64,000 nucleotides of DNA from Apostichopus japonicus (GCF_037975245.1 NC_092572.1:19842489-19906488); one strand, 5' to 3'. Positions 22,200 to 35,694 are shown, counted from the first letter of the stretch. Numbers and translations are program-made. The notes: generated from the sequence alone by a model not told the origin.

Positions 22200-22223
22200 T
22201 CATTGTAATCGATCTGAAAGAAG
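22200..22223 (-). CDS. Array micro-exon 2 (24 nt)
   Basis: Acceptor CTTCTTTCAG and donor GTAAGAG. In phase 0 it encodes IDYNEGEK, identical to micro-exon 6. Confidence 0.5.
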   Translation of the reverse strand, partial: LLSDRLQ

Positions 22224-22810
22224 AGAAAGGTTTTTTTCATGAGATGTTGCAATTGTGTTTCAAAAACATATAATAAGGCGGAGCCAAAAAAAAAACATAA
22301 ATTAGAATGATATATCTTCACAAATATCGCAGTAAACTAATCCTGGCGGGTATACGAACATCTGCAATGAGCACACTTAAGTCAATATAGGAGACGAAGT
22401 CGTCACTGTAAGATTCACAGACTTAATAACATGAATACATACATCAGCTTTACAGGGAAGACAGTACAGTCTTAAGCCATTCATAACAAACTGTGTGACG
22501 TCATAATGATGAACTTCTCACTGAGATGATCATGTGGATACCATGGACGAAAAGATGACGATTAGGGAAACTAAGCAAGTATTCAAAGATAGAACACAGA
22601 ACATCGTTGTTGGTCATGTAAAGATATCCATGAAAGTTTGGAAAAACAGTTGCCAGATAAACACATAAAATAACAAACATCAGGGGAATATTAAGTAGAC
22701 TAGTGTAGAACTGTCAACATTGAACAATTTCATGAAGTATAATAAGACCTTCATAGATTTTTATTTCTAATTTATTTTAAGATGATTACGGTTTAAACCC
22801 AAGAATATAC

Positions 22811-22861
22811 CTGTTTTTCTTTTGTAGTTTCTCTCTGTGTCTCTTTCCCCATCAGCCAGTC
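22811..22861 (-). CDS. Array mini-exon of 51 nt, copy 1
   Basis: Phase 0 reading gives 17 charged residues, DWLMGKETQRETTKEKQ, with donor CAG/GTATAT and acceptor GGAG after a T-run. The paralogue at 29,180-29,230 has the same length and splice sites. Composition resembles the 75-nt exon at 13,539. The acceptor choice is uncertain, since a T-run 10-20 nt upstream could place it elsewhere. Confidence 0.5.
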
Positions 22862-25599
22862 CTCCACGTCAAAAAAAAAAGTTTTAAAAAAACACAGAAA
22901 CTTTTGAAACTACAATATTAATTTTGAGGATCATTGAAAAACCATTTATAACACACTTCCAACATTTAACGGTTACAAACACTTGCACGAAAGAAAAAAT
23001 ATCATGTATTGCGAATTTCTATTCCTCCAAATACAAAGAATCAAACGAGTAAAGTCGCATACATGCGCTAACTTCTTCAATGATGTCAAGCGTATTTTAC
23101 GCACGTTTAAGAAATCTCAAATTGATGGGAAGTTAAATTATAAAAAAGGGTCTCTTTTTTATAATGTTCTTATAATGTGACAAGTCATGGTAGTTACTAT
23201 AGTTGCTGCAGCAAATGAATTTATATAAAAGAGTTTATTACATCAACGGTTACTTCCGGTTGACAATAACATTTTTGACCAGAAAGGTTAAGTCAGCTAG
23301 CAGGCTAGTGGCAGCGTCTACCCCCCCCCCCCAAAAAAAATTGAATATTATGTTGATGTGTATGTTATATATATGAATCGGAGAAGGACGGAGATTCCAA
23401 ATTTTTCATAAGCGTGGTAGCGAAAATGGGGTAAAGGGAGATTAAAAAATTGGAAGGTTGACGTAGTTTTGCGAATATCGAGCTATTTAGATGTTGATAC
23501 TGTCGCACATTGTAGAAAATACGCACTTAAAGCAGGAATATCTGTCACGTGTTAAAATTTATGTGACAGATATTGTTTTTAGTTGCTCATTTTTTGTTGT
23601 TTCGATTTGAGTGGACATGAATCAAACGTTTTCCACATGAGTAGCAGAAATAAAGAAAAACTGTGAGATGTGTGTGTATTTTTATTATGATGTCTCTATT
23701 GTGCAAGAACTGAATGAATGTCTCATGAAACACGAATTACATACTTATATTGTTAGTTTCTCTGTATAGCGGTTACTAATTGAATACGAAACTGGGGCAA
23801 TCCGAACGTAGAAGGGTGAAACTGGCCGCTGTTTATGAAAATATTTTAAAACTTTTATTTTGTTGACGGTTTAATTTTCGACATCCAAAGGCAATTTGCT
23901 TCCTTAATCCATTAACATGAAAATAGCTATAGATGTAATTAATTAATTAATATTGTTTCTGCATTTCCATGGCTTCGTCTAACAGTTTGGCCAAGATGTG
24001 TCTACGGACGCAATATATCGAGATTTATTACAAATATATTGAACTATGAGTGACTTGCAAAATTAAGAGGATGAAATTTGGTGGAACAAAGACGTCAATG
24101 GTGAGGGATGGGGTGGGATGAATTAACATCTTTATCCAACTTTGGGTAACATATTGTAGTTTTAAACAATTTAGAAGGACGAATCCTCTCTCTCATCGCA
24201 TTAAAACGAATGAACTACAATTCAAGTCAACTCATCTGTCGCCTGCATGATGAGTATACACACAACTTCCATTATTACAATTTCTTATATACAATGCTTT
24301 ATGTAGCAATATTACGTCCTTGCTGCATGTGTAAGCTACCGTCGTATTTGATCGTAATTTAAATGGGCCCTAGGATGGCAGATAAAACGTGCCTTGAAAA
24401 CAACACTTATGTCCATTCTGGACAAACGTTGACATTATTCGATGCTTAATGCCAATAAGAACGTTATTTGTTAGCTGGATCAGCCAAGTTTTCACTATAT
24501 ACAATTGAAAAGAGCAAAATAAAATATAAAATAAAAAGCAGAATGGAACCTCCTCAGTTGGTGTTATAGGTGTCATATGTTTGTACATTAGTTTAGGCAA
24601 CGACATGATAACAATTAATGTTATCATTGAATATTCCAAAATAAAATTTCATGTCGAAAAAATAAAGTGTAATTCTAATTCCTTGCTAGCTCATTTTGAC
24701 TAACAATAGAAAGGGTTGGTACAATATTCAGAACTTGTCATATTGAAAAAACGACTATAAACCACAGTAAAAAACTAACAGTAACAAGTTGTGCTAAATA
24801 TATAATCAATTAATGGAGATAAGGACCAGCGTAAACCCTCTCAACATGTTACTTGAGGCTTTGAACTGGCACAAGTTTGGGAAGCATATCGCTCAATAAT
24901 ATTTTAAACTAGCTTCTTTGATACTTTTTGAACTAGCAATAGCAGCAACGCATCATAATTTGCACATTAGCAGAGTGAAATAAAATAATCAGTAGGCACC
25001 AATACAAGAGAACTTTAAATTGTGTGTTTTTTTTTGTTCATTTCCTTTCACAGTCAATAACCTGTGTAAATTGAGTTTTCGAAGACAATTAAGGATTTAC
25101 TTAACATTAAAACAAAGCTTCTTCGATACTTTTTGAACTAATAACGAATTATAATCTGCAAATCAGCAGAGTGAAATAAAATAATCAGTAAGCACCTGCT
25201 GGAGGGGGGGGGGGGGGGAGGCGGTTGACAAGTGATTTTTTTAAAGATGTAAACAAAGGTGTGTGAGTCTTCTAACACACCACATCATCGGATTAAATCT
25301 TGTAGTATCCGTTTCTTTTGTTTAGCTGTTTTTTTAGCTTTGCTTTGACTGTGTACGGAAGGAAGATGATTAAGCCGCACCTAAACTTGACATTGAGAAC
25401 AGTGCTATCATCATTCCGAGAGATAATTTTGTAACTGGTTTAAATTCGTTTCCTGTTCTTTACATATCAGTAATAAATCTTTCCTCCCTGGTGAGAATCA
25501 AAGTCTAAAACTGTTATTTCTTTGTTACATAGTAACGCCTTCCCTGTTAATAAATTACAGTTACTAATTAACAGGAACATGATTCCCTGTTTCTCTTAC

Positions 25600-25623
25600 C
25601 ATTGCTCCCATCATGGAACCGGC
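25600..25623 (-). CDS. Array micro-exon 3 (24 nt)
   Basis: Acceptor TTCCTTTCAG and donor GTAAGAG. In phase 0 it encodes AGSMMGAM. Phase 1 reading has a stop. Confidence 0.45.
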
Positions 25624-26838
25624 CTGAAAGGAAAAAGTTTTATTTTCATGAGATTTTGAAATCATGTTTCAAAAATTTATTATAAGGCGGAGCAAAAATA
25701 TAAATGTGAATGATATACCTTTACAAATATCGCAGTATACTATTACTGGCGGGTAAACGCACATCTGTATTCAGCACACTTAGGTCAATATAAGAGACAG
25801 ACTCGTCACTGTAAGATTCACAGACTTAATAACATGAATACATACATCAGCTTGACATGGAAGACAGTACAGTCTTAAGCCATTCATAACAAACTGTGCG
25901 ACGTCATAATGATGAACTTCTCACTGAGATGATCAGATGGATACCATGGACGAAAAGATGACGATTAGGGAAAATAATCAAGTATTCAAAGATAGAACAC
26001 AGAACGTCGTTGCTTGATCAATTTAGTGTGTAAAAGGGATACATTTTTATGAACCCACAAAGCAGCATATTGCTTACCCCCCCCCCCCTCTCCCCGCACA
26101 GTAAAGATGTGGGAGATTTAAGTATACATTTATAGAGTTAGCCCTTTGTGTGTAGAGCAAATTGTAACACTACGGTAACACTGTTGAGTCGTTATATGGC
26201 ATTGAGTGATGTTAATACATTACTTTTCTTATGCAACAATACAAGAGACTTTTAAACTGTGTTTTTTTTTTCATTTCCTTTCACAGTCAATAACCTGTGT
26301 ATAATTGATTTTGCGAAGACAACTAAGGATTTACTTAACATTAAAACAAAACTTCTTCGACACTGTTTGAACTAGTAACGAAGTATAATTTGCACATCAA
26401 CAGAGTGAAATAAAACAATCAGTAAGTACATGCTGGGGGCGGAGGGGGGAGGGGAGGTGGGGGTTGACAGATGATTCTATTAAAGGTATATTCGAAAATT
26501 GTGTGAGTTTTCTAACACACCACATCATCGGAAAAAATCTTGTAGTATCCGTTTCTTTTTTTAAGCTGTTTTTTTTAGCTTTGCTTTGACTGTGTACGGA
26601 AGGAAGATAATAAGGCCGCACCTAAACTTGACAGGAGAACAGTGCTATCATAATTTCGAGATATTAATGTGTAACTGGGTTATCTTCGTTCCTGTTCTTT
26701 ACATATCAGTAATAAATCTTTCCTCCCTGATGAGAATCAAAGTCTAAAACTGTTATTTCTTTGTTACATAGTAACGCCTTCCCTGTTAATAAATTACAGT
26801 TACTAATTAACAGGAACATGATTCCCTGTTTCTCTTAC

Positions 26839-26862
26839 CATTGCTCCCATCATGGAACCGGC
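26839..26862 (-). CDS. Array micro-exon 4 (24 nt)
   Basis: Same sequence as micro-exon 3 (AGSMMGAM), in the adjacent unit, with intact splice consensus. Confidence 0.45.
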
Positions 26863-28079
26863 CTGAAAGGGAAAAGTTTTATTTTCATGAGATTTTGAAA
26901 TCATGTTTCAAAAATTTATTATAAGGCGGAGCAAAAATATAAATGTGAATATTATACCCTCACAAATATCGCAGTATACTATTACTGGCGGGTAAACGCA
27001 CATCTGTATTCAGCACACTTAAGTCAATATAGGAGACAGACTCGTCACTGTAAGATTCACAGACTTAATAACATGAATACATACATCAGCTTGACAGGGA
27101 AGGCAGTACAGTCTTAAGCCATTCATAACAAACTGTGTGACGTCATAATGATGAACTTCTCACTGAGATGATCAGATGGATACCATCGACGAAAAGATGA
27201 CGATTAGGGAAAATAAGCAATTATTCAAAGATAGAACACAGAACGTCGTTGCTGGATCAATTTAGTGTAAAAAAGTGATATATTTTTATGAACCCACAAA
27301 GCAGCATATTGCTTACCCCCCCCCCTTCTCTCCCGCACAGTAAAGATGTGGGAGATTTAAGTATACATTTATAGAGTTAGCCCTTTGTGTGTAGAGCAAA
27401 TTGTAACACTACGGTAACACTGTGGAGTCGTTATATGGCATTGAGTGATGTTAATACATTACTTTTCTTATGCAACAATACAAGAGACTTTTAAACTGTG
27501 TTTTTTTTTTTCATTTCCTTTCACAGTCAATAACCTGTGTAAATTGATTTTGCGAAGACAACTAAGGATTTACTTAACATTAAAACAAAACTTCTTCGAC
27601 ACTGTTTGAACTAGTAACGAAGTATAATTTGCACATCAACAGAGTGAAATAAAACAATCAGTAAGTACATGCTGGGGGCGGAGGGGGGGAGGGGAGGTGG
27701 GGGTTGACAGATGATTCTTTTAAAGATATATTCGAAAATTGTGTGAGTTTTCTAACACACCACATCATCGGAAAAAATCTTGTAGTATCCGTTTCTTTTT
27801 TAAGCTGTTTTTTTAGCTTTGCTTTGACTGTGTACGGAAGGAAGATAATAAGGCCGCACCTAAACTTGACAGGAGAACAGTGCTATCATAATTTCGAGAT
27901 ATTAATGTGTAACTGGGTTATCTTCGTTCCTGTTCTTTACACATCAGTTATAAATCTTTCCTCCCTGATGAGAATCAAAGTCTTAAACTCTTATTTCTTT
28001 GTTACATAGTAACAACGCCTTCCATGTTAGTAAATTACTGTTACTAATTAACAGGAACATGATTCCCTGTTTCTCTTAC

Positions 28080-28103
28080 CTTTTCTCCCTGATTGTTATC
28101 GAT
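28080..28103 (-). CDS. Array micro-exon 5 (24 nt)
   Basis: Phase 0 reading IDNNQGEK, between CTTTCAG and GTAAGAG. It is the block-duplicate partner of micro-exon 1. Confidence 0.5.
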
Positions 28104-28557
28104 CTGAAAGAAGAGAAAGGTTTTTTTTTTATGAGATGTTGAAATTTTGTTGCAAAAACATATAATAAGGAGGAGCCAAAAAAATAATAAATAAGAATGA
28201 TATATCTTCACAAATATCGCAGTAAACTAATCCTGGCGGGTATACGAACATCTGCAATGAGCACACTTCAGTCAATATAGGAGACGAAGTCGTCACTGTA
28301 AGATTCACAGATTTAATAACATGAATACATTACATCAGCTTTACAGGGAAGACAGTAAAGTCTTACGCCATTCATAACAAAGTGTGTGACGTCACTGAAA
28401 GATTCACAGACTTAATAACATGAATACATACATCTCTCTTTCCTCCCTGATGAGAATCAAATCTGAATACTGCTATTTCTTTGTTACATAGTAACGTCTT
28501 CCCTGTAATAAGTTACTGTTACTAATTAACAGGAACATGAATCCCTGTTTCTCTTAC

Positions 28558-28581
28558 CTTTTCTCCCTCATTGTAATCGAT
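28558..28581 (-). CDS. Array micro-exon 6 (24 nt)
   Basis: IDYNEGEK, identical to its block-duplicate partner micro-exon 2. Confidence 0.5.
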
Positions 28582-29179
28582 CTGAAAGAAGAGAAAGGTT
28601 TTTTTCATGAGATGTTGCAATTGTGTTTCAAAAACATATAATAAGGCGGAGCCAAAAAAAAAAACATAAATTAGAATGATATATCTTCACAAATATCGCA
28701 GTAAACTAATCCTGGCGGGTATACGAACATCTGCAATGAGCACACTTAAGTCAATATAGGAGACGAAGTCGTCACTGTAAGATTCACAGACTTAATAACA
28801 TGAATACATACATCAGCTTTACAGGGAAGACAGTACAGTCTTAAGCCATTCATAACAAACTGTGTGACGTCATAATGATGAACTTCTCACTGAGATGATG
28901 AGATAGATATCATGGACAAGTAGATGACGAGTAGGGAAAAGAGGGAAGTATTCAAAGATATAACACAGAACATCGTTGTTGGTCATGTAAAGATATCCAT
29001 GAACGTTTGGAAAAACAGTTGCCAGATAAACACATAAAATAACAAACATCAGGGGAATATTAAGTAGACTAGTGTAGATCTGTCAACATTGAACAATTTC
29101 ATGAAGTATAATAAGACCTTCATAGATTTTTATTTCTAATCTTTTTTAAGATGCTTACGGTTTAAACCCAAGATTATAC

Positions 29180-29230
29180 CTGTTTTTCTTTGGCAGTTTC
29201 TCTCTGTGTCTTTTCCCCCTTCAGACAGTC
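29180..29230 (-). CDS. Array mini-exon of 51 nt, copy 2
   Basis: Phase 0 reading DCLKGEKTQRETAKEKQ, donor CAG/GTATAA. Differs from copy 1 at six residues, without frame change. The open frame continues upstream across the presumed acceptor (DDAE), so the 5' boundary is a judgement. Confidence 0.5.
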
Positions 29231-31962
29231 CTCCGCGTCATCGAAAAAAAAAGTAAAAAACACAGAAACTTTTGAAACTAAAATATTAATTTGGAGGATC
29301 ATTAAAAAACCATTTATAACACACTTCCAACATTTAACGGTTACAAACAATTGCACGAAAGAAAAAAAACATGTATTGCGAATTTCTGTTCCTCCAAATA
29401 CAAAGAATCAAACGAGTAAGGTCGCATACATGCGCTAACTTCTTCAATGATGTCAAGCGTATTTTACGCACGTTTAAGAAATCTCAAATTGATGGGAAGT
29501 TAAATTATAAAAAGGGCATCTTTTTTGTTAATGTTCTTATAATGTGACAAGTCATGGTAGTTACTATAGTTGCTGCAGCAAATGAATTTAAATAAAAGAG
29601 GTTATTACATCAACGGTTACTTCCGGTTGACAATAAACTTTTTGACCAGAAAGGTTAAGTCAGCTAGCAGGCTAGTGGCAGCGTCTACCCCCCCCCCCCC
29701 CAAACAAAATTGAATATTATGTTGATGTGTATGTTATATATATGAATCGGAGAAGGACGGAGATTCCAAATTTTTCATAAGCGTGGTTTCGAAAATGGGG
29801 TAAAGGGAGATTAATAAATTGGAAGGTTGACGTAGTTTTGCGAATATCGAGATATTTAGATGTTGATACTGTCGCACATTGTAGAAAATACGCACTAAAA
29901 GCAGGAATATCTGTCACGTGTTAAAATTTATGTGACAGATATTGTTTTTAGTTGCTCATTTTTCGCTGTTTTGCTTTGAGTGGACATGAATCAACCGTTT
30001 TCCACATGAGTAGCAGAAATAAAGAAAAACTGTGAGATGTGTGTGTATTTTTATTATGATTTCTCTATTGTGAAAGAACTGAATGAATGTCTCATGAAAC
30101 ACGAATTACATACTTATATTGTTAGTTTCTCTGTATAGCGGTTACTAATTCAAAACGAAACTGGGGCAATCCGAACGTAGAAGGGTGAAACTGGCCGCTG
30201 TTTATGAAAATATTTTAAAACTTTTATTTGTTGACGGTTTAATTTTCGACATCCAAAGGCAATTTGCTTCCTTAATCCATTAACATGAAAATAGCTATAG
30301 ATGTAATTAATTGATTAATATTGTTCCTGCATTTCCATGGCTTCGTCTTACAGTTTAGCCAAGATGTGTCTACAGACGAAATATATCGAGATTTATTACA
30401 AATATATTGAACCATGAGTGACTTGCAAAATTAAGAGGAAGAAATTTGGTGGAACAAAGACGTCAATGTTGAGGGATGGGGTGGGATAAATTAACATCTT
30501 CATCCAACTTTGGGTAACATATTGTAGTTTTAAACAATTAAGTCGGACAAATCATCCCTCCCACCGCATTAATACAATGGAACTACAAGTCAAGTCAACT
30601 CATCTGTCGCCTGCATGATGAGTATACACACAATTTCCATTATTACAATTTCTTATATACAATGCTTTATGTAGCATTATTTCGTCCTTGCTGCATGTGT
30701 AAGCTACCGTCGTATTTGATCGTAATTTAAATGGGCCCTAGGATGGCAGATAAAACGTGCCTTGAAAACAACACTTATGTCCATTCTGGACAAACGTTGA
30801 AATTACTCGATGCTTAATGCCAATAAGAACGTTATTTGTTAGCTGGATCAGTCAGGTTTTCACTACATACAATTTAAAAGGGCAAACTAAAATATAAAAT
30901 AAAAAGCAGAATGGAACCTCCTCAGTTGGTGTTATAGGTGTCATATTTTTGTACATTAGTTTAGGCAACGACATGATAACACTTAATGTTATCATTGAAT
31001 ATTCCAAAATAAAATTTCATGTCGAAAAAAATAAAGTGTAATTCTAATTCCTTGCTAGCTCATTTTGACTAACATGAGAAAGGGTTGGTACAATATTCAG
31101 AAATTGGCCTTCATATTGAAAAAAAACGACTACAAACCACCCTAAAAAATTAACAGTAACAAGTTGTGCTAAATATTTAATCAATTAATGGAGATAAGAA
31201 CCAGCGTAAACTTTCTCGAAATGTTACTTGAGGCTTTGAACTGGCACAAGTTTGGGAAGCATATCGCTCAATAATAGTTTAAACTAGCTTCTTTGATACT
31301 TTTTGAACTAGCAACGCATCATAATTTGCACATTAGCAGAGTGAAAAAAAATAATCAGTAAGCACCAATACAAGAGAACTTTAAAATGTTTTCTTTTCAT
31401 TTCCTTTCACAGTCAATAACCTGTGAAAATTGATTTTGCGAAGACAATTAAGGATTTACTTAACATTAAAACAAAGCTTTTTCGATACTTTTTGAACTAA
31501 TAACGAATTATAATCTGCACAACAGCAGAGTGAAATAAAATAATCAGTAAGCACCTGCTGGAGGGGGGGGGGGCGGGTGGGAGGCGGTTGACAAGTGATT
31601 TTTTTAAAGATATATACGAAAGTTGTGTGAGTCTTCTAACACACCACATCATCGGATTAAATCTTGTAGTATCCATTTCTTTTGTATAGCTGTTTTTTAG
31701 CTTTGCTTTGACTGTGTGCGGAAGGAAGATACTTAAGCCGCACCTCAACTTGACATTGAGAAAACTGCTATCATCATTCCGAGAGATAATTTTGTAACTG
31801 GTTTATCTTCGTTTCCTGTTCTTTACATATCAGTAATAAAACTTTCCTCCCTGGTGAGAATCAAAGTCTAATACTATTATTTCTTTGTTAAATAGTAGCG
31901 CCTTCCCTGTTAATTAATTATCGTTACTAATTAACAGGAACATGAATCCCTGTTTCTCTTAC

Positions 31963-31986
31963 CACATTTCTCCGAAAGTAACGGAA
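31963..31986 (-). CDS. Array micro-exon 7 (24 nt)
   Basis: Phase 0 reading FRYFRRNV. It partners micro-exon 3 in the block duplication, yet only 11 of 24 bases match, while the intron flanks are about 85-90% identical by eye. Confidence 0.5.
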
Positions 31987-33195
31987 CTGAAAGGAAAAGA
32001 AAGGTTATTTTCATGAAATGTTGAAATTGTGTTTCAAAACAAATAATAAGGCGGAGCAAAAAAATAAATTAGAATGATATACCTTCACAAATATCGCAGT
32101 ATACTATTACTGGCGGGTAAACGCACATCTGTATTCAGCACACTGAAGTCAATATAGGAGACAGACTCGTCACTGTAAGATTTACTTACTTAATAACATG
32201 AATACATACATCAGCTTGACAGGGAAGACAGTACAGTCTTAAGACATTCATAACAAACTGTGTGACGTCATAATGATGAACTTCTCATTGAGATGATCAG
32301 ATGGATACCATGGACGAAAAGATGACGAGTAGGGAAAAAAATCAAGTATTCAAAGATAGAACACAGAACGTCGTTGCTGGATCAGTTTAGTGTAAAAAGG
32401 GATACATTTTTATTACCCCACAAAGCAGCATATTGCTTACACCCCCCTCCCCCTCACAGTAAAGATATGGGAGATATAAGTATACATTTATAGAGTTAGC
32501 CCTTTGTGTGTAGAGCAAATTGTAACACTACGGTAACACTGTTGAGTCGTTATATGGCATTGAGTGATGTTAATACATTACTTTTCTTATGCAACAATAC
32601 AAGAGACTTTTAAACTGTGTTTTTTTTTTTCATTTCCTTTCACAGTCAATAACCTGTGTAAATTGATTTTGCGAAGACAACTAAGGATTTACTTAACATT
32701 AAAACAAAACTTCTTCGACACTGTTTGAACTAGTAACGAAGTATAATTTGCACATCAACAGAGTGAAATAAAACAATCAGTAAGCACCTGCTGGCGGCGG
32801 AGGTGGATGGGAGGTGGGGGTTGACAGATGATTTTTTTAAAGATATATTCGAAAATTGTGTGAGTTTTCTAACACACCACATCATAGGAATAAATCTTGT
32901 AGTATCCGTTTCTTTTTTTAAGCTGTTTTTTAGCTTTGCTTTGACTGTGTACGGAAGGAAGATATTTAAGCCGCACCTCAACTTTACTTTGAAAACAGTG
33001 CTATCATAATTTCGAGATATAAATGTGTAACTGGTTTATCTTCGTTTCCTGTTCTTTACACATCAGTAGTAAATCTTTCCTCCCTGGTGAGAATCAAAGT
33101 CTAATACTGTTATTTCTTTGTTACATAGTAGCGCCTTCCCTGTTGATAAATTATCGTTACTAATTAACAGGAACATGAATCCCTGTTTCTCTTAC

Positions 33196-33219
33196 CACTT
33201 TTCCCGAAACGTAACCGGC
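33196..33219 (-). CDS. Array micro-exon 8 (24 nt)
   Basis: Phase 0 reading AGYVSGKV, splice consensus intact. Partner of micro-exon 4 (AGSMMGAM). Confidence 0.5.
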
Positions 33220-33314
33220 CTGAAAGGAAAAGAAAAGTTATTTTCATGAGATGTTGAAATTGTGTTTCAAAACAAATAATAAGGCGGAGCAAAAAATAAA
33301 TTAGAATGATATAC

Positions 33315-33404
33315 CTCCACAAATATCGCAGTATACTATTACTGGCGGGTAAACGCACATCTGTATTCAGCACACTTAAGTCAATATAGGAGACAGACTC
33401 GTCG
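33315..33404 (-). other. Splice-bounded 90-nt segment repeated in most array units
   Basis: Between CTTACAG and GAG/GTATAT lies a 90-nt segment whose one open frame reads DESVSYIDLSVLNTDVRL and continues to RYLW. Counterparts lie near 21,845-21,935, 22,315-22,405, 25,725-25,815, 32,085-32,175, 34,550-34,640 and 57,160-57,250. Most counterparts have TGA or TAA in place of the final Trp codon, two have a changed donor, and one has an internal stop. It may be a decayed or terminal exon rather than an active coding one. Confidence 0.3.
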
Positions 33405-34427
33405 CTGTAAGATTCACTTACTTAATAACATGAATACATACATCAGCTTGACAGGGAAGACAGTACAGTCTTAAGACATTCATAACAAATTGTGTGACGT
33501 CATAATGATGAACTTCTCACTGAGATGATCAGATGGATACCATGGACGAGAAGATGACGAGTAGGGAAAATAATCAAGTATTCAAAGATAGAACACAGAA
33601 CGTCGTTGTTGGATCAATTAAGTTTAAAAAAGGGAAAACATTTTTATTATCCCACAAAGCAGCATATTGCTTACCCCCTTCCCCACACAGTAAAGACATG
33701 GGAGATTTGAGTATACATTTATAGAGTTAGCCCTTTGTGTGCAGAGAAAATTAACACTACGGTAGCACTGTTGAATCGTTATATGGCATTGAGTGATGTT
33801 AATACATTACTTTTCTTATGCAACAATACATAAGACTTTCAAAATGTTTTTTTTTTTCATTTCCTTTCACAGTCAATAACCTGTGTAAATTGATTTTGCG
33901 AAGACAGCTAAGGATTTACTTATCATTTAAACAAAACTTCTTCGATATTAATTTGAACTAGTTACGATCTGTAATTTGCACATCAGCAGAGTGAAATAAA
34001 ATATTCAGTAAGCACATGCTGGAGTGGTAGAGGGAGGGGGGAGGTGGGGGTTGACAGATGATTTTTTAAAGATATATTCGAAAATTGTGTGAGTCTTCTA
34101 ACACACCACATCATAGGAATAAATCTTGTAGTATCCGTGTCTTTTGTTTAGCTGTGTTTTTTTAGCTTTGCTTTGACTGTGTGCGGAAGGAAGATACTTA
34201 AGCCGCACCTTAACTTGACATTGAGAACAGTGCTATCATCATTTCGAGATATAAATGTGTAACTGGTTTATCTTCGTTTCCTGTTCTTTACACATCAGTA
34301 GTAAATCTTCCCTCCCTGATGTGAATCAAAGTCTAATACTGTTATTTCTTTTTTACATAGTAGCGCCTTCCCCGTCCATAAATTACCGTTACTAATTAAC
34401 AGGAACATGAATCCCTGTTTCTCTTAC

Positions 34428-34451
34428 CATTGCTGCAAAAAAGAAATCGGC
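34428..34451 (-). CDS. Array micro-exon 9 (24 nt)
   Basis: Phase 0 reading ADFFFAAM, partner of micro-exon 5 (IDNNQGEK). Splice sites are conserved and the interior is very different. Confidence 0.5.
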
Positions 34452-35658
34452 CTGAAAGGCAAAGAAAGGTTATTTTCATGAGATGTTGAAATCGTGTTTC
34501 AAAAACAAATAATAAGGCGGAGCAAAATAATAAATTAGAATGATGTACCTTCACAAATATCGCAGTATACTATTACTGGCGGGTAAACGCACATCTGTAT
34601 TCAGCACACTTAAGTCAATATAGGAGACAGACTCGTCACTGTAAGATTCACTTACTTAATAACATGAATACATACATCAGCTTGACAGGGAAGACAGTAC
34701 AGTCTTAAGCCATTCATAAAACAAACTGTATGACGTCATAATGATGAACTTCTCACTGAGATGATCAGATGGATATCATGGACGAGAGGATGACGAGTAG
34801 GGAAAATAAGCAAGTATTCAAAGATAGAACACAGAACGTCGTTGCTGGATCAATTTAGCGTAAAAAAGCGATACATTTATATTACCCCACAAAGCAGCAT
34901 ATTGCTTACCCCCCCCCCCTCCGCCGCACAGTAAAGATATGAGAGATTTAAGTACACATTTATAGTGTTAGCCCTTTGTATGTAAAGCAAATTGTTACAC
35001 TACGGTAACACTGTTGAGTCGTTATATGGCATTGAGTGGTGTTAATACATTACTTTTCTTATGCAACAATACAAGAGACTTTTAAAATGTGTTTTTTTCT
35101 TCATTTCCTTCCACAGTCAATTACCTGTGTAAATTGATTTTGCGAATACAACTAAGCATTTACTTAACATTAAAAAAAAGCTTCTTCGATACTTTTTGAA
35201 CTAGTAACGGAATAAAATCTGCACATCAGCAGAGTGAAATAAAATAATCAGTAAGCACCTGCTGGAGGGCGGAGGTGGGGGTTGACAGATGATTCTTTTA
35301 AAGATATATTCGAAAATTGTGTGAGTCTTCTAACACACCCCATCATCGGACTCAATCTTGTAGTATTAAAAGTCTATCAGTTTCTTTGTTAAGCTTTTCT
35401 TTGACTGTGTGTGGAAGGAATAAATTAAAGCCGCAACTAAACTTGGCAGTGAGAACAGTGCTATCATCATATTGAGATATAAATTTGTCACTGGTTTATC
35501 TTCGTTTCCTGTTCTTTACACATCAGTTATAAATCTTTCCTCCCCGATGAGAATCAAAGTCTAATACTGTTATTTCTTTGTTACATACTAACAACGCCTT
35601 CCCTGTCCATAAATGACCGTTACTAATTAACAGGAACATGAATCTCTGTCTCTCTTAC

Positions 35659-35694
35659 CATTTCTCCTGGTAGATTGCTCCGTACGTCACAAGT
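35659..35694 (-). CDS. Array micro-exon 10 (36 nt)
   Basis: Acceptor CTTCCAG and donor GTAAGAG. Phase 0 reading TCDVRSNLPGEM, 12 nt longer than the others, so the frame is kept. Close to micro-exon 11. Confidence 0.5.

Larger units (their letters stand above)
21590..34310. repeat. Tandem duplication of a block of about 6.36 kb
   Basis: Markers in 21,590-27,955 recur in 27,955-34,310 at offsets of 6,348-6,371 bp: micro-exons 1-5 against 5-9, the 51-nt exon (22,811 against 29,180) and the TTGAATATTATGTTGATGTG landmark (23,341 against 29,710). The block contains several of the 1.2-kb units, so the array grew at two scales. Confidence 0.85.

Noticed and set aside
26397-32981. Similar minus-strand frames starting MRCGL/MRPYY in several array units (26,397, 31,497, 32,730)
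   Set aside because: They recur because the units are repeats. They lack splice logic and run through the G-run and the hairpin without codon-type conservation.
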